DNA from: an uncultured Porphyromonadaceae bacterium
Lineage (GTDB): Bacteria > Bacteroidota > Bacteroidia > Bacteroidales > Muribaculaceae
NCBI GenBank assembly: GCA_947175265.1
Contig: CAMWMD010000020.1
Span: forward strand, 1 to 48,901
DNA: 48,901 nt
Direction of reading: 5' to 3'
Shown: positions 9,927 to 18,124 of the stretch, one piece after another
Numbering within the stretch: the first letter of the stretch is position 1
How the letters are laid out: each line of letters opens with the position of its first letter
Notes under the pieces: model-generated
Seen by the model: only the letters and a program-made list of their open reading frames with translations
Told to the model about the DNA's origin: nothing
Databases searched by the model: none
Position numbers and translations under genes: made by a program

Positions 9927-10558
9927 TGATCATGACTCAACTTGTAATTATCGGCGCAGGAGGGATGGGGCGTACTGTCTACGACATTGCAAAGGAATGT
10001 GTAGGATACGGAACTGATTTTGAAATAAAAGGATTTATAGACGATAATCTCCGTGCTTTGGATGGTTTTGAAAATTATCCCCCCATCCTTGGCACAATTT
10101 CAGAATATAAACCTCAGGATAATGAGGTTTTCACTTTTTCAATAGGGGGGGACGCGCGCAGGAAATGTATCGAGAATCTCATTGAACGAGGCGCAAAGTT
10201 TATCAACCTTATACACTCCACTGCTCGGATCGGTTCAAATGTAAAGATTGGTGCCGGAAATATTATTGCCGCCTTCACAACTATCGGGGCAGATGCCTCC
10301 ATCGGAGATTACAACATGATACAATCATACACGGTGATTGGCCATGATGCCGAAATCGGTGATTTCAACCGTATCGACACACACGTCACTTGTGTAGGAG
10401 GGATAAAGATTAAAGACGAAACGACCATCCACACCTCTGCCGTAATAAACCATAATGTGTCCATTGGGGACAAGGCAAAAGTGGGAGCATGCAGTTTCGT
10501 AATAAGAAAAGTAAAAGAAGGGCAGACCGTCTTTGGTGTGCCTGCCAAGAAATTGTAA
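9926..10558 (+). CDS. NeuD/PglD-like sugar N-acyltransferase
   Basis: The 210-residue protein has an N-terminal Rossmann-like domain (QLVIIGAGGMGRTVYDIA) for the UDP-sugar and a C-terminal hexapeptide helix (ARIGSNVKIGAGNII to VFGVPAKKL), the two-part layout of PglD and NeuD. The histidine in TVIGHDAEIGD matches the catalytic His of PglD. PglD acetylates the 4-amino group made by PglE on a UDP-4-keto-6-deoxy sugar, and PglE-, PglF- and PglC-like genes are all in this window. It directly precedes an acyl carrier protein gene, so the donor could be an acyl-ACP instead of acetyl-CoA; that is inference. ATG 9932 is an alternative start. Confidence 0.85.
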   Translation: MIMTQLVIIGAGGMGRTVYDIAKECVGYGTDFEIKGFIDDNLRALDGFENYPPILGTISEYKPQDNEVFTFSIGGDARRKCIENLIERGAKFINLIHSTARIGSNVKIGAGNIIAAFTTIGADASIGDYNMIQSYTVIGHDAEIGDFNRIDTHVTCVGGIKIKDETTIHTSAVINHNVSIGDKAKVGACSFVIRKVKEGQTVFGVPAKKL

Positions 10559-10577
10559 ACATAAACAGACATAGAAT

Positions 10578-10802
10578 ATGAAAGAATTTATCGAGAAGTT
10601 TGCTGAGATTTTTGATGATTGCGACCCTTCATCTCTAAATGGTGAAACAAAATTCCGTGAACTCGACGACTGGGATTCCATCGCAGGGCTATCCGTTATC
10701 GGCATGATTGACGAGGAATATGAGGTGACTTTCAATGCCGATGATATGAAGGCATGCCAGACTATCGAGGATCTTTATAATAGAGTTCAGTCAAAGAAAT
10801 GA
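10578..10802 (+). CDS. Acyl carrier protein (first of two)
   Basis: A 74-residue acidic four-helix protein. The DDWDSIAGLSVIGMIDEEY stretch holds the Asp-Ser-Ile variant of the phosphopantetheine-attachment motif, with the serine near residue 36. It would carry acyl thioesters in the cytoplasm. It is short and lacks the sequence of housekeeping AcpP, fitting a dedicated secondary-metabolism or sugar-modification ACP. It lies 19 bases after the PglD-like gene and overlaps the SDR gene by 4 bases (ATGA at 10799-10802), so it is translationally coupled to the reductase. Confidence 0.88.
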   Translation: MKEFIEKFAEIFDDCDPSSLNGETKFRELDDWDSIAGLSVIGMIDEEYEVTFNADDMKACQTIEDLYNRVQSKK

Positions 10803-11545
10803 ACCCCTCCCCTTTCAGACTTGACGGAAAAACAATCCTTATAACCGGTGCTTCATCCGGAATAGGCAGAGCCTCTGCCATTGAGTGTAGCCGTATGGGT
10901 GCAACCCTAATACTGACAGGGCGAAATCATTCGAGACTTCAGCAAACGGCAAATCTATGTGATGGTAAAGGACATAAGATAATCAGTGGCGATTTAACCC
11001 AGAAAGAGGATATGGAGGAAATACTTAAAAAAATACCTCCTCTGGATGGTGTGGTTCTCAATGCCGGTATAAATAAAATGCAGATATTGCCTTTTTACAA
11101 CGAAAAGGACATCGAGCAGATTTTCTCGGTCAATTGCTTCGCGCCGATACTTTTGGTAAAAAGTCTGGTAAAGAAAAAGAAACTGAATCGGGAATGCTCA
11201 ATAGTATTCATGGCATCCATCTCGGGATACTCCAATATCGCCCCGGCCAATGGGGTATACGGCGCTTCAAAAAGCGCATTATCCGCTTTCATGAAATATG
11301 CTGCCTTGGAACTTGCCCCCAAGGGAATCAGATGCAACGCAATTCATCCTGGAAGAGTGGAGACGCCACTTATTCATCAGGTAACTGACGAGGAAACAAT
11401 CAAGGCTGACTTGAAAAAATATCCCCTTGGCCGTTACGCAGATCCGCAGGAAATTGCATACGCCTCAATTTTCCTGTTGTCGGATGCCGCCAAATGGATT
11501 ACAGGCAGCGATTTAGTAATTGACGGAGGACGATCTCTTCTTTAA
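10799..11545 (+). CDS. Short-chain dehydrogenase/reductase, FabG-like (first)
   Basis: A 248-residue classical SDR. It has the cofactor loop ITGASSGIGRAS near the N-terminus, LNAGIN in the core, an active-site Ser in FMASISG, and YGASKSALSAF giving YxxxK. The C-terminus (ITGSDLVIDGG) is FabG-like. With ACP genes next to it, reduction of a 3-oxoacyl-ACP to 3-hydroxyacyl-ACP is the likely reaction, but an NAD(P)-dependent sugar or acyl reduction of another kind cannot be excluded. Its start overlaps the stop of ACP1. Confidence 0.88.
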   Translation: MNPSPFRLDGKTILITGASSGIGRASAIECSRMGATLILTGRNHSRLQQTANLCDGKGHKIISGDLTQKEDMEEILKKIPPLDGVVLNAGINKMQILPFYNEKDIEQIFSVNCFAPILLVKSLVKKKKLNRECSIVFMASISGYSNIAPANGVYGASKSALSAFMKYAALELAPKGIRCNAIHPGRVETPLIHQVTDEETIKADLKKYPLGRYADPQEIAYASIFLLSDAAKWITGSDLVIDGGRSLL

Positions 11546-11550
11546 TTTAT

Positions 11551-12288
11551 ATGATACTGAAAGATAAAATATGCATTGTCACCGGTGCCGCTCAGGGTAT
11601 CGGCAAGGCAATCGCTGACAAACTGCTGCACGAGGGTGCAATCGTATATGGTTGCGACCGCGCGGAAGGCTCCATGCGGGAGGCCGAGAAGAATAACAGT
11701 AATTTCCATCCCCTCTATTTCGACGTTACGGATGCACAGGCGGTAAAGTCGGCCATGATGACAATCAAGAAGGAACAAGGACGCATAGATATTCTTGTCA
11801 ACAATGCCGGAGTGGTCTTCAATAAAAAAATTGGCATGATTGTAAGAGATGAGACAGAGTTGATGTTCCGCGTCAACGTCATTGCCGTCATCGAACTCAC
11901 TCAGTTAGTATCAAGGATTATGGCTCGTACCGGGGGTGGCGCAATCGTGAATATCGCTTCTGTCACCGCCGTTTTGGGCTCCGCAGGTCAATCCGCATAT
12001 TCCGCTACAAAGGGCGCGGTGATTGCCTTCACCAAATCTGCCGCAAAAGAGTTGGCTCCCCAAGGGATAAGGGTCAATGCTGTGGCACCCGGTATCGTCA
12101 AGACAGAACGTTTTGAAGAACTTTATGAGGCCTCCGGCGATAAAATCGACACTCGCATCAGCAGAATAGCCCTCGGTCGCCTCGGAAATCCTGAGGATGT
12201 GGCGGATGCCGTGGCATTCCTTGCCTCTGACCATGCTTCCTACATCTCCGGCCAGATACTCGGAGTAGACGGATGCGCCTCAATTTAA
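11551..12288 (+). CDS. Short-chain dehydrogenase/reductase, FabG-like (second)
   Basis: A 245-residue classical SDR with VTGAAQGIGKAI, VNNAGVV, a Ser in IVNIASVTA, and YSATKGAVIAF (YxxxK), ending with YISGQILGVDGC. It starts 5 bases after the first SDR stop. The two SDRs are clearly diverged, so this is not a recent duplication and they probably have different jobs, for example two reductions or one reduction and one oxidation of the acyl chain. Sequence alone cannot assign the substrate. Base composition is higher in GC than the neighbouring glycosyltransferase genes. Confidence 0.88.
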   Translation: MILKDKICIVTGAAQGIGKAIADKLLHEGAIVYGCDRAEGSMREAEKNNSNFHPLYFDVTDAQAVKSAMMTIKKEQGRIDILVNNAGVVFNKKIGMIVRDETELMFRVNVIAVIELTQLVSRIMARTGGGAIVNIASVTAVLGSAGQSAYSATKGAVIAFTKSAAKELAPQGIRVNAVAPGIVKTERFEELYEASGDKIDTRISRIALGRLGNPEDVADAVAFLASDHASYISGQILGVDGCASI

Positions 12289-12297
12289 ATTAAAGAT

Positions 12298-13692
12298 ATG
12301 CTCTTAGATTTAGATAAAATCCCTTCATCTGATAAGGCTGCCATCGATTCCGACGGAAACGTCTTGAGTTATGGACAGATTCTTAAACTATCTGAAGTAA
12401 TCGGAAAGGCAATTCCTCCCCGTTCGCTTCTCTTCATACTCACGAGGAATAATGTCGGGGGTATGGCATGGGTTATGGCTTCTCTCCTCTCCGGGAATGT
12501 ACCACTTATTTTAAGTGCCAATACCGACCCGGCTTTATTGTCAGGTCTCATAGTGACTTACCGACCGCAATATATCTGCTGTCCGGAAGATATGAAGATG
12601 GAGGGGCTTCTGACGGAAGAGGCGTTCGGCTATAATCTTCTTTCCACAGGGATCGACAGTTGCCCTATGGATGATGAACTCTCCCATCTTCTCCCCACTT
12701 CAGGATCTACCGGCAGCCCCAAGTTGGTTCGCCACAAATACGGGAACATCGAGGCCGCAGGTCTGAACATATCCACTTTTTTCAACCTGACGCAGACGGA
12801 TCGTCCGTTGATGGTGCTTCCCTTGCATTATACGATGGGATTGTCAATGGTTTTCAGCCATCTCAAAGTGGGCGCAACCATTCTCATCACGGATCTCAGC
12901 ATGACGGATCCCAAGTTCTGGAAATTCCTCAAAGAGAACGAGGCGACCAGTTTTACGGGTGTACCTTTCAGTTATGAGATCCTTGACAAGATGAGATTCA
13001 CCCGTATGAAACTCCCTCATCTCACACTGCTGACCCAAGGTGGGGGAAAGATGCCGGCCGATCTTAATCTCAAATTCGCTGAGTATTGCCGTGATAATGG
13101 GAAAAAATGGATTGCGACTTACGGACAATCCGAAGGTACGGCACGTATGGCTTGGCTCCCTCCTGAGTATGCCATTTCAAAAATGGGCAGTATAGGTATT
13201 GCCGTCCCTAACGGAGAATTGTCTTTACGCGACAATGAGGGCAATTTCATTGAGGAATCTCCCGCCACCGGCGAGATGTGCTATTCCGGGAAGAATGTGA
13301 CAATGGGTTATGCTCGCTGCCGCGAAGATCTGACCTTGGGGGATGAACGCAACGGTTTTCTTCCCACGGGTGACATCGCATATCGGGATGAGGATGGTTT
13401 CTACTTCATAAAAGGACGTATGGGACGTTTCCTCAAGATATTCGGCAACCGTATCGGTCTCGACGAGTGCGAGCAGATTGTGAAAGGGAGAGTGGAGTGT
13501 GAATGTGCCTGTACCGGAAACGATAACCTGCTCATTGTGTATCTGACGGACATTAATCAAGCCGGTATCGCCAAAGATTCATTAGTGGAGGCTACCCATC
13601 TCCCTGCAAATGTGATTGAGGTAAGAGCAATTGATACCTTGCCAAAGAATGAGGCAGGAAAAATATTATACAGCAAACTTAAAAATGATTGA
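12298..13692 (+). CDS. Adenylate-forming acyl ligase (ANL superfamily)
   Basis: The 464-residue protein carries the ANL core motifs: LPTSGSTGSPKLVRH (P-loop, about residues 137-151), TYGQSEGTARM, LPTGDIAYRDEDGFYF with the ribose-binding Asp, KGRMGRF at the domain hinge, and LPKNEAGKILYSKL with the catalytic C-terminal lysine. It would activate a carboxylic acid with ATP and load it on CoA or, given the flanking ACP genes, on an ACP. It is somewhat shorter than typical acyl-CoA synthetases, mainly in the N-terminal region. It starts 9 bases after the second SDR, and its end overlaps possible starts of ACP2. Confidence 0.87.
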   Translation: MLLDLDKIPSSDKAAIDSDGNVLSYGQILKLSEVIGKAIPPRSLLFILTRNNVGGMAWVMASLLSGNVPLILSANTDPALLSGLIVTYRPQYICCPEDMKMEGLLTEEAFGYNLLSTGIDSCPMDDELSHLLPTSGSTGSPKLVRHKYGNIEAAGLNISTFFNLTQTDRPLMVLPLHYTMGLSMVFSHLKVGATILITDLSMTDPKFWKFLKENEATSFTGVPFSYEILDKMRFTRMKLPHLTLLTQGGGKMPADLNLKFAEYCRDNGKKWIATYGQSEGTARMAWLPPEYAISKMGSIGIAVPNGELSLRDNEGNFIEESPATGEMCYSGKNVTMGYARCREDLTLGDERNGFLPTGDIAYRDEDGFYFIKGRMGRFLKIFGNRIGLDECEQIVKGRVECECACTGNDNLLIVYLTDINQAGIAKDSLVEATHLPANVIEVRAIDTLPKNEAGKILYSKLKND

Positions 13693-13696
13693 TAAA

Positions 13697-13936
13697 ATGA
13701 CAAATTTAGAGAAATATAACGGGATTTTCACAGAGGTATTCGGTGTTGAGGCTTCGGCTCTTAATGATTCTTTCGGAAAAGAAACTGTCGATCAATGGGA
13801 TTCAGTGCATCAGCTCAATCTGGTGGCCCTGATTGAGGAAACTTTCGATGTGATGCTTGATCCTGAAGATATTATGGGTTTGACCTCTTATAAGGCCGGT
13901 AAAGAAATTCTCAAAAATCAGAATATAGAACTCTGA
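13697..13936 (+). CDS. Acyl carrier protein (second)
   Basis: A 79-residue acidic protein with DQWDSVHQLNLVALIEETF, where the serine of Asp-Ser-Val is the probable phosphopantetheine site, followed by a helical FDVMLDPEDIM segment. It differs from ACP1, so the module has two distinct carriers. ATG 13697 (MTNLEKYNGIF) gives a normal ACP N-terminus; ATG 13685 in the same frame would overlap the ligase gene by 8 bases and is an alternative. It ends 3 bases before the KAS III gene, suggesting it serves the ligase and the condensing enzyme. Confidence 0.87.
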   Translation: MTNLEKYNGIFTEVFGVEASALNDSFGKETVDQWDSVHQLNLVALIEETFDVMLDPEDIMGLTSYKAGKEILKNQNIEL

Positions 13937-13939
13937 CAA

Positions 13940-14998
13940 ATGGCTAAGTGGAGAATTGAAAACGTCCGTATGGCGGGTGTGGCAGCCTGTGTGCCGGAGA
14001 ACATTGTGAAAACTGAGGACTATCCCTTCATGACTCACGAAGAGGCTGAGGTTTTCAACAATACTGTCGGTATAAAACGCCGTCATATCGCTGACGATTC
14101 CGTATGTGCGTCAGATATGTGCCAGAAGGCGGCTGAAAAATTGATTGAAGAGTTAGGGTGGGAAAAAGATTCTATCGATGTTCTCATCTTTGAATCTGTC
14201 ACAGGAGATTACCGCACTCCGCCTACCTCCTGCCTCCTTCAGGATAGAATGGGTCTGCCCGATACAACTTTCTGTCTTGACATGCCGATGGGTTGTTGCG
14301 GGTGTCTTTACGCCATTACTGTCGGTGGCAATCTCCTCACCTCCGGAAATGTGAAACGCGCTCTGCTCCTTATCGGAGACACTGCTCTACGCATGGGTTC
14401 GATGAAGGATAAGAGCCGTGTGCCTCTTTTCGGTGATTGCGGCACCGCAATCGCACTTGAATTTGATCCGAAAGCCCCTGAAATCGTGGTTGATTTCCAT
14501 ACTTACGGGAAAGGGTATAAAGCCTTGATGACTCCTCACGGTGGATTCCGTCATCCGGCTACTCCGGAATCATTCATTGAAGAGGATTTCGGAAACGGAA
14601 TAATCCGCGCTCCTTACCACACTCTTATAAATGGTATGGACGTATTCTCTTTTGCAATTTCAAAGCCTCCAAAGTCTGTGGCATCTTTCATGGAAGTGGA
14701 AAAGATTGACAAGGATACCGATGTTGACTATTTCCTCATTCATCAGGCCAACAAGATGATTGTGGATCGTGTGGTAAAGAAACTGAAACTTCCTGTTGAG
14801 AAAGTTCCCTATAATCTTGAGGAATTTGGGAATCTAGGCGGAGCCTCCATTCCGTCGCTTATGGTGACGCGACTGAGAGAACAACTTACCCATGAACCTT
14901 GTCGGCTTCTCATGTCATCCTTCGGGCTCGGCCTGTCATGGGCAACCATGAGCGCGACATTCGGATCCATGGTTATTCCGAAACTAATAATAATTTGA
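13940..14998 (+). CDS. 3-oxoacyl-ACP synthase III-like condensing enzyme (KAS III)
   Basis: The 352-residue thiolase-fold enzyme keeps the complete FabH triad. Cys119 lies in LDMPMGCCGCLYAI, the His in YFLIHQANKMI, and the Asn in FGNLGGASIPS. An ordinary FabH starts fatty acid synthesis from acetyl-CoA. This copy is last in a set of ligase, ACPs and reductases inside a sugar locus, so a dedicated role making a short 3-oxoacyl chain is more likely. The N-terminal part (VRMAGVAACVPENIV) is typical of the family. Comparable KAS III-ACP-SDR sets occur where sugars receive hydroxybutyryl-type acyl groups, for example modified viosamine in Pseudomonas syringae flagellin glycans. Confidence 0.88.
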   Translation: MAKWRIENVRMAGVAACVPENIVKTEDYPFMTHEEAEVFNNTVGIKRRHIADDSVCASDMCQKAAEKLIEELGWEKDSIDVLIFESVTGDYRTPPTSCLLQDRMGLPDTTFCLDMPMGCCGCLYAITVGGNLLTSGNVKRALLLIGDTALRMGSMKDKSRVPLFGDCGTAIALEFDPKAPEIVVDFHTYGKGYKALMTPHGGFRHPATPESFIEEDFGNGIIRAPYHTLINGMDVFSFAISKPPKSVASFMEVEKIDKDTDVDYFLIHQANKMIVDRVVKKLKLPVEKVPYNLEEFGNLGGASIPSLMVTRLREQLTHEPCRLLMSSFGLGLSWATMSATFGSMVIPKLIII

Positions 14999-15063
14999 TT
15001 TTCAATAAAATTTTTAATTCATAGTTTAATTCACTGGATAGTTGATCATAACAGGCATAATCC

Positions 15064-16224
15064 ATGTTTGATAACAATAGTTTTATTTATTCCTATTATA
15101 TTTTTTGCATGACTATGTTATGCATGATTATGCTTTCTGCTCCATATATAAACACTTTTCCCGAACATGGAAAGATTCAAGTTAAAATTAATAGAAGAAG
15201 CATCAATATTAGTTTGATACTAATTGCCTTAGTTTTTTCTTTGGTCTTTGGGATGAGATGGGATTTTGGAACAGATAACCTTACCTACCTTGAAATATAC
15301 ACCCAAAATAATACAGATTTATATAATATTGAATGGATATTCAAACTCCTTAATGATACTCTCTATAACTTAAATGTACATTATTGGATATATTTTGCCG
15401 TCTTTGCATTCATTCAAGTATTTTTATTATTTTACACATTACGTAAAGAGGCATTTTTATGGGTATTCCTAATCATATCATTATTCGGCGGTCTTTTTTT
15501 CTTTGATTGGATGAATGGCATGAGGCAAGAGATGGCTTCATGCATAATGCTATTTGGCACTAATTTTATCATAAAAAGGAATCCTCTGAAATATTTGTTC
15601 TGCGTAATAATCGCAGCAGGTTTCCATATAAGTGCCATCTTATTTCTAATAATTTATCCTCTACTAAAAAATGGAAAGAATCTTGTACCAAACAGAGGGA
15701 TTCAATTATTAATATTAATGTTCTGTGCCATAATCCCTCTGACTGTCGGAGATATAATGTCTCGATTATTTCCAATTTTAGAAGTCCTCAAGCAATTTGA
15801 AGGCGAGGATGGTTATGCGTCAAAATACAATGAGAATGTACTGCAAAAGTTTTCCGATATTACTAATATCGGAATTATGTTTTATGTGTACCTGTTGATT
15901 AATAGTTTGATTATTCTTTATTCAAGGAAAATAAAATCGTATTTTTCAGGTAGAAGAATATCAATTTACTATAATATGTATTATTGGGGTACGGTTTTTG
16001 AAACATTATTCGCAGCTAATATGATTTTGTTACGCCCCTTTAGATATTTCAGAATCTATAAACTTATAATGATAGCATACTTCCTTTATTACCTGTACAA
16101 ACACCCTTCCAGATTATCCACTGCTCTTTTCGTATCAATTATTATTATTTTACTCGTGTGTGTTGGAATAAAAGCCTACACAACTCCATTTAATTTCTTT
16201 TTTGACATCCCTAATGCCTTATAA
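15064..16224 (+). CDS. EpsG-like/Wzy-type polysaccharide polymerase
   Basis: A 386-residue polytopic membrane protein with about ten hydrophobic segments. After the second helix it has LVFGMRWDFGTDNLTYLEIY, matching the R-x-x-x-G-x-D-x-x-x-Y pattern of the EpsG family (PF14897), and a DWMNGMRQEMASCIML segment common in EpsG/Wzy proteins. These polymerise lipid-linked repeat units in the periplasm. This is the only polymerase candidate in the window and complements the flippase at 1604. It is strongly AT-rich compared with the acyl-module genes just upstream, which suggests mosaic assembly. The spacing on both sides (65 and 103 bases) has no clear signal. Confidence 0.82.
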   Translation: MFDNNSFIYSYYIFCMTMLCMIMLSAPYINTFPEHGKIQVKINRRSINISLILIALVFSLVFGMRWDFGTDNLTYLEIYTQNNTDLYNIEWIFKLLNDTLYNLNVHYWIYFAVFAFIQVFLLFYTLRKEAFLWVFLIISLFGGLFFFDWMNGMRQEMASCIMLFGTNFIIKRNPLKYLFCVIIAAGFHISAILFLIIYPLLKNGKNLVPNRGIQLLILMFCAIIPLTVGDIMSRLFPILEVLKQFEGEDGYASKYNENVLQKFSDITNIGIMFYVYLLINSLIILYSRKIKSYFSGRRISIYYNMYYWGTVFETLFAANMILLRPFRYFRIYKLIMIAYFLYYLYKHPSRLSTALFVSIIIILLVCVGIKAYTTPFNFFFDIPNAL

Positions 16225-16327
16225 CAGATTAGCATTTAGTTTATATGAACTACTTCTCAATTTTAATGCATTACTAATTTAAGTGTCAAAAATAATTACT
16301 GGATGTATCGATTAATCAAATAACTAT

Positions 16328-16969
16328 ATGAATCTTTATAAATCTTTTTTTAAGCGTGCAATTGATATAGCGGGTTCAGGTCTCGGACTCCTTATACTCA
16401 GCCCAATTATTGGAGTTACAGCTGTTTGGCTTCATTTTGCCAATAAGGGTGCCGGGGCATTCTTCACTCAGGAACGTCCCGGAAAGAATGGAAAGATATT
16501 CAAGGTCGTGAAATTCAAAACTATGACCGATGAAACCGACGAAAATGGAGTCCCGTTACCGGATATTCAACGCCTTACTAAAGTAGGGAAAATAGTCCGT
16601 TCCACTTCAATTGACGAACTTCCTCAACTCTGGAATGTGTTCAAAGGAGATATGTCACTGATAGGACCCAGACCTCTTCTCGTCAAGTATCTATCACGAT
16701 ATACTCCCCAACAGGCGCGACGTCATGAGGTAAGACCGGGAATTACCGGTTGGGCTCAGGTAAACGGCAGAAACAACATCTCTTGGGAAAAGAAATTTGA
16801 TCTTGATGTCTATTATGTAGACAATGTTTCCTTCGCTCTTGACTGCAAAGTGATTCTCAGTACTCTAAAAAAGGTACTTTTTAGGGAAGATATAAGCAAG
16901 GAGGGCCGGGCCACCACAACGGAATTCTTCGGCACGGAAGAGATAAATGACGATAACAAGATTCATTAA
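16328..16969 (+). CDS. PglC-like phosphoglycosyl transferase (initiating sugar transferase)
   Basis: A 213-residue monotopic bacterial sugar transferase (PF02397-type). It has one N-terminal re-entrant hydrophobic helix (IDIAGSGLGLLILSPIIGV), ERPGKNGKIFKVVKFKTM, the catalytic Asp-Glu pair in TSIDELPQLWNVFKGDMSLI, GPRPLL, and RPGITGWAQVNGRN. The short form without an extra membrane domain resembles PglC rather than WbaP. It would move a phospho-sugar from a UDP-diamino sugar to undecaprenyl phosphate and so start the repeat unit. The PglF-, PglE- and PglD-like genes nearby fit. It overlaps the next gene by 23 bases. Confidence 0.9.
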   Translation: MNLYKSFFKRAIDIAGSGLGLLILSPIIGVTAVWLHFANKGAGAFFTQERPGKNGKIFKVVKFKTMTDETDENGVPLPDIQRLTKVGKIVRSTSIDELPQLWNVFKGDMSLIGPRPLLVKYLSRYTPQQARRHEVRPGITGWAQVNGRNNISWEKKFDLDVYYVDNVSFALDCKVILSTLKKVLFREDISKEGRATTTEFFGTEEINDDNKIH

Positions 16970-17516
16970 CAGCGTCTTCTCTTCCAACTCTTTTATCATT
17001 GAGGAAGAAGGAGATGCAATACTGATTGATGTAGGGGATTGGAAACCCCTGTCGTCATTTTTAAACTCCCGAAGCCTCAACCTGAAAGCCGTATTCCTCA
17101 CACATACCCACTATGACCATATATACGGCATACGGGAGTTGATGAAGGAATATCCTTCCGTCCCGATATATACCTCCCCTTTCGGGAAAGAGGCGTTGGC
17201 CAAATCAAACTGGAATTTCTCCCGCTATCATGACGATCCGATTGAAATCAAATCGTCACAAATTATCCCTCTCTCTGACAATCAGGAAATAGATATCTCC
17301 AACCTGGTCAAAGTCAAAATAATTGCGACTCCCGGCCATGATAAGAGCTGCCTTTCATACATTATCGGTGATTCATTGTTTTCAGGAGACTCTTATATTC
17401 CCAATATCAAAGTAATTGCGTCTTTCCCAAATAGCGATAAACAGCAAGCTACGCATTACTACAACTTCCTTCAGTCACTGTCTAAAAAATACCACCTCTA
17501 CCCCGGCCATAACTGA
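16947..17516 (+). CDS. Metallo-beta-lactamase-fold hydrolase, possible thioesterase
   Basis: A 189-residue MBL-fold protein with THTHYDHIYG (HxHxDH), then TPGHDKSCLSY, FSGDSY and a terminal YPGHN, supplying the metal ligands of the glyoxalase-II-like group. No signal peptide is present, so it is cytoplasmic. It starts within the PglC-like gene (23-base overlap), which ties it to the sugar pathway. The family includes thioester hydrolases, so release of an acyl group from ACP or CoA in the upstream acyl module is a reasonable guess, not shown by sequence. Length is short but the ligand set is complete. Confidence 0.85.
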   Translation: MTITRFINSVFSSNSFIIEEEGDAILIDVGDWKPLSSFLNSRSLNLKAVFLTHTHYDHIYGIRELMKEYPSVPIYTSPFGKEALAKSNWNFSRYHDDPIEIKSSQIIPLSDNQEIDISNLVKVKIIATPGHDKSCLSYIIGDSLFSGDSYIPNIKVIASFPNSDKQQATHYYNFLQSLSKKYHLYPGHN

Positions 17517-17652
17517 TTCAAAACATTGTTATCTTTTCAAGAATTTGAATGACAATTCTTACAACCATTTCAGTTTCCTTTTTATATGTAAGTACTCAAA
17601 GTTTGGAGCAGAAAAGAAATAGGTAACTTTGGGCAACCAAATTTACCATACA

Positions 17653-18009
17653 ATGTCATATCTCAGCAACGAGGAACTCGAACGGTGGTACATCCGATAC
17701 AAGACAGAGGCAGAACCCCACGGACCTGCAATGGAGCCTAATTATATAACCTTCCTTTTTGAGGAGAACCTGGCGAAGACCCGCAGGATAGAAGAGCAGG
17801 ACAGACGCCATGACGAGCTGATGACAGAACTTAAAGCTATCCGCGAGAATAGCGACCGAACTGTCATGGATCTTAAGAGTGTAAGTGATGAGCTTGCCCA
17901 AGCAAACCGGGAAAATTCCCGTCTCAGGGCAGATAAAGCCAAGGATGCTGTCCTTATAAAGGAACTCAAGATGAAACTCCGACACATAAACTTATCCACA
18001 ACAAGTTGA
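17653..18009 (+). CDS. Coiled-coil protein inside the inverted-repeat element
   Basis: A 118-residue protein. Residues about 1-40 (MSYLSNEELERWYIRYKTEA) are followed by a long charged coiled coil from about residue 45 to 112 (FEENLAKTRRIEEQD through LIKELKMKLR). It has no membrane segment or catalytic motif. It could be an IS accessory protein, the N-terminal leucine-zipper remnant of an IS66-type transposase, or a passenger gene. ATG 17653 is preferred to TTG 17629. The inverted repeats enclosing it are the best clue to its nature. Confidence 0.6.
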   Translation: MSYLSNEELERWYIRYKTEAEPHGPAMEPNYITFLFEENLAKTRRIEEQDRRHDELMTELKAIRENSDRTVMDLKSVSDELAQANRENSRLRADKAKDAVLIKELKMKLRHINLSTTS

Positions 18010-18023
18010 CAACAGATTCTCGG

Positions 18024-18053
18024 GCCTTAAGCCTCGAACCTTAAGCCTAAAGC
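18024..18053. repeat. Degenerate GGCTTAAGG-type repeat, inverted relative to the 119-178 tract
   Basis: On the - strand this reads as GGCTTAAGG- and TTCGAGGC-type units, the same family as the tract at 119-178 but in the other orientation. It lies inside the inverted-repeat element, downstream of the coiled-coil ORF and before the right end. The function is unknown; it could form a weak hairpin. Confidence 0.5.
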
Positions 18054-18124
18054 TACTGTTTTCGCCCCTAAAATCCGCCCTCCAAACTTTGAGTGCGTAC
18101 CCTCGGTAAAATTCAGTTAGCATA

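Larger units (their letters stand above)
17588..18100. mobile_element. Inverted-repeat-bounded mini element, possible IS66-type derivative
   Basis: Left end 17588-17608 (starts GTAAGTACTC) and right end 18080-18100 (reverse complement starts GTACGCACTC) match at 19 of 21 positions as terminal inverted repeats. The GTA tips resemble IS66-family ends, which begin GTAA. Only one short coiled-coil ORF lies inside and no transposase catalytic domain is visible. The 8 bases outside each end are not identical, so no target duplication is evident. This would be a non-autonomous or decayed element; the IS66 link is tentative. Confidence 0.55.

Noticed and set aside
13940..14998. Housekeeping FabH starting general fatty acid synthesis
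   Set aside because: It is embedded with ACPs, SDRs and a ligase in a sugar locus; dedicated use is more likely, though not proven.
15064..16224. The polymerase as an O-antigen ligase (WaaL-like)
   Set aside because: The RWDFGTDNLTY segment fits EpsG/Wzy proteins better, and the locus needs a polymerase to match its flippase.
17580..18108. 8-base target duplication for the inverted-repeat element
   Set aside because: The bases outside the two ends (ending TTTTATAT on the left, starting CCTCGGTA on the right) do not match.
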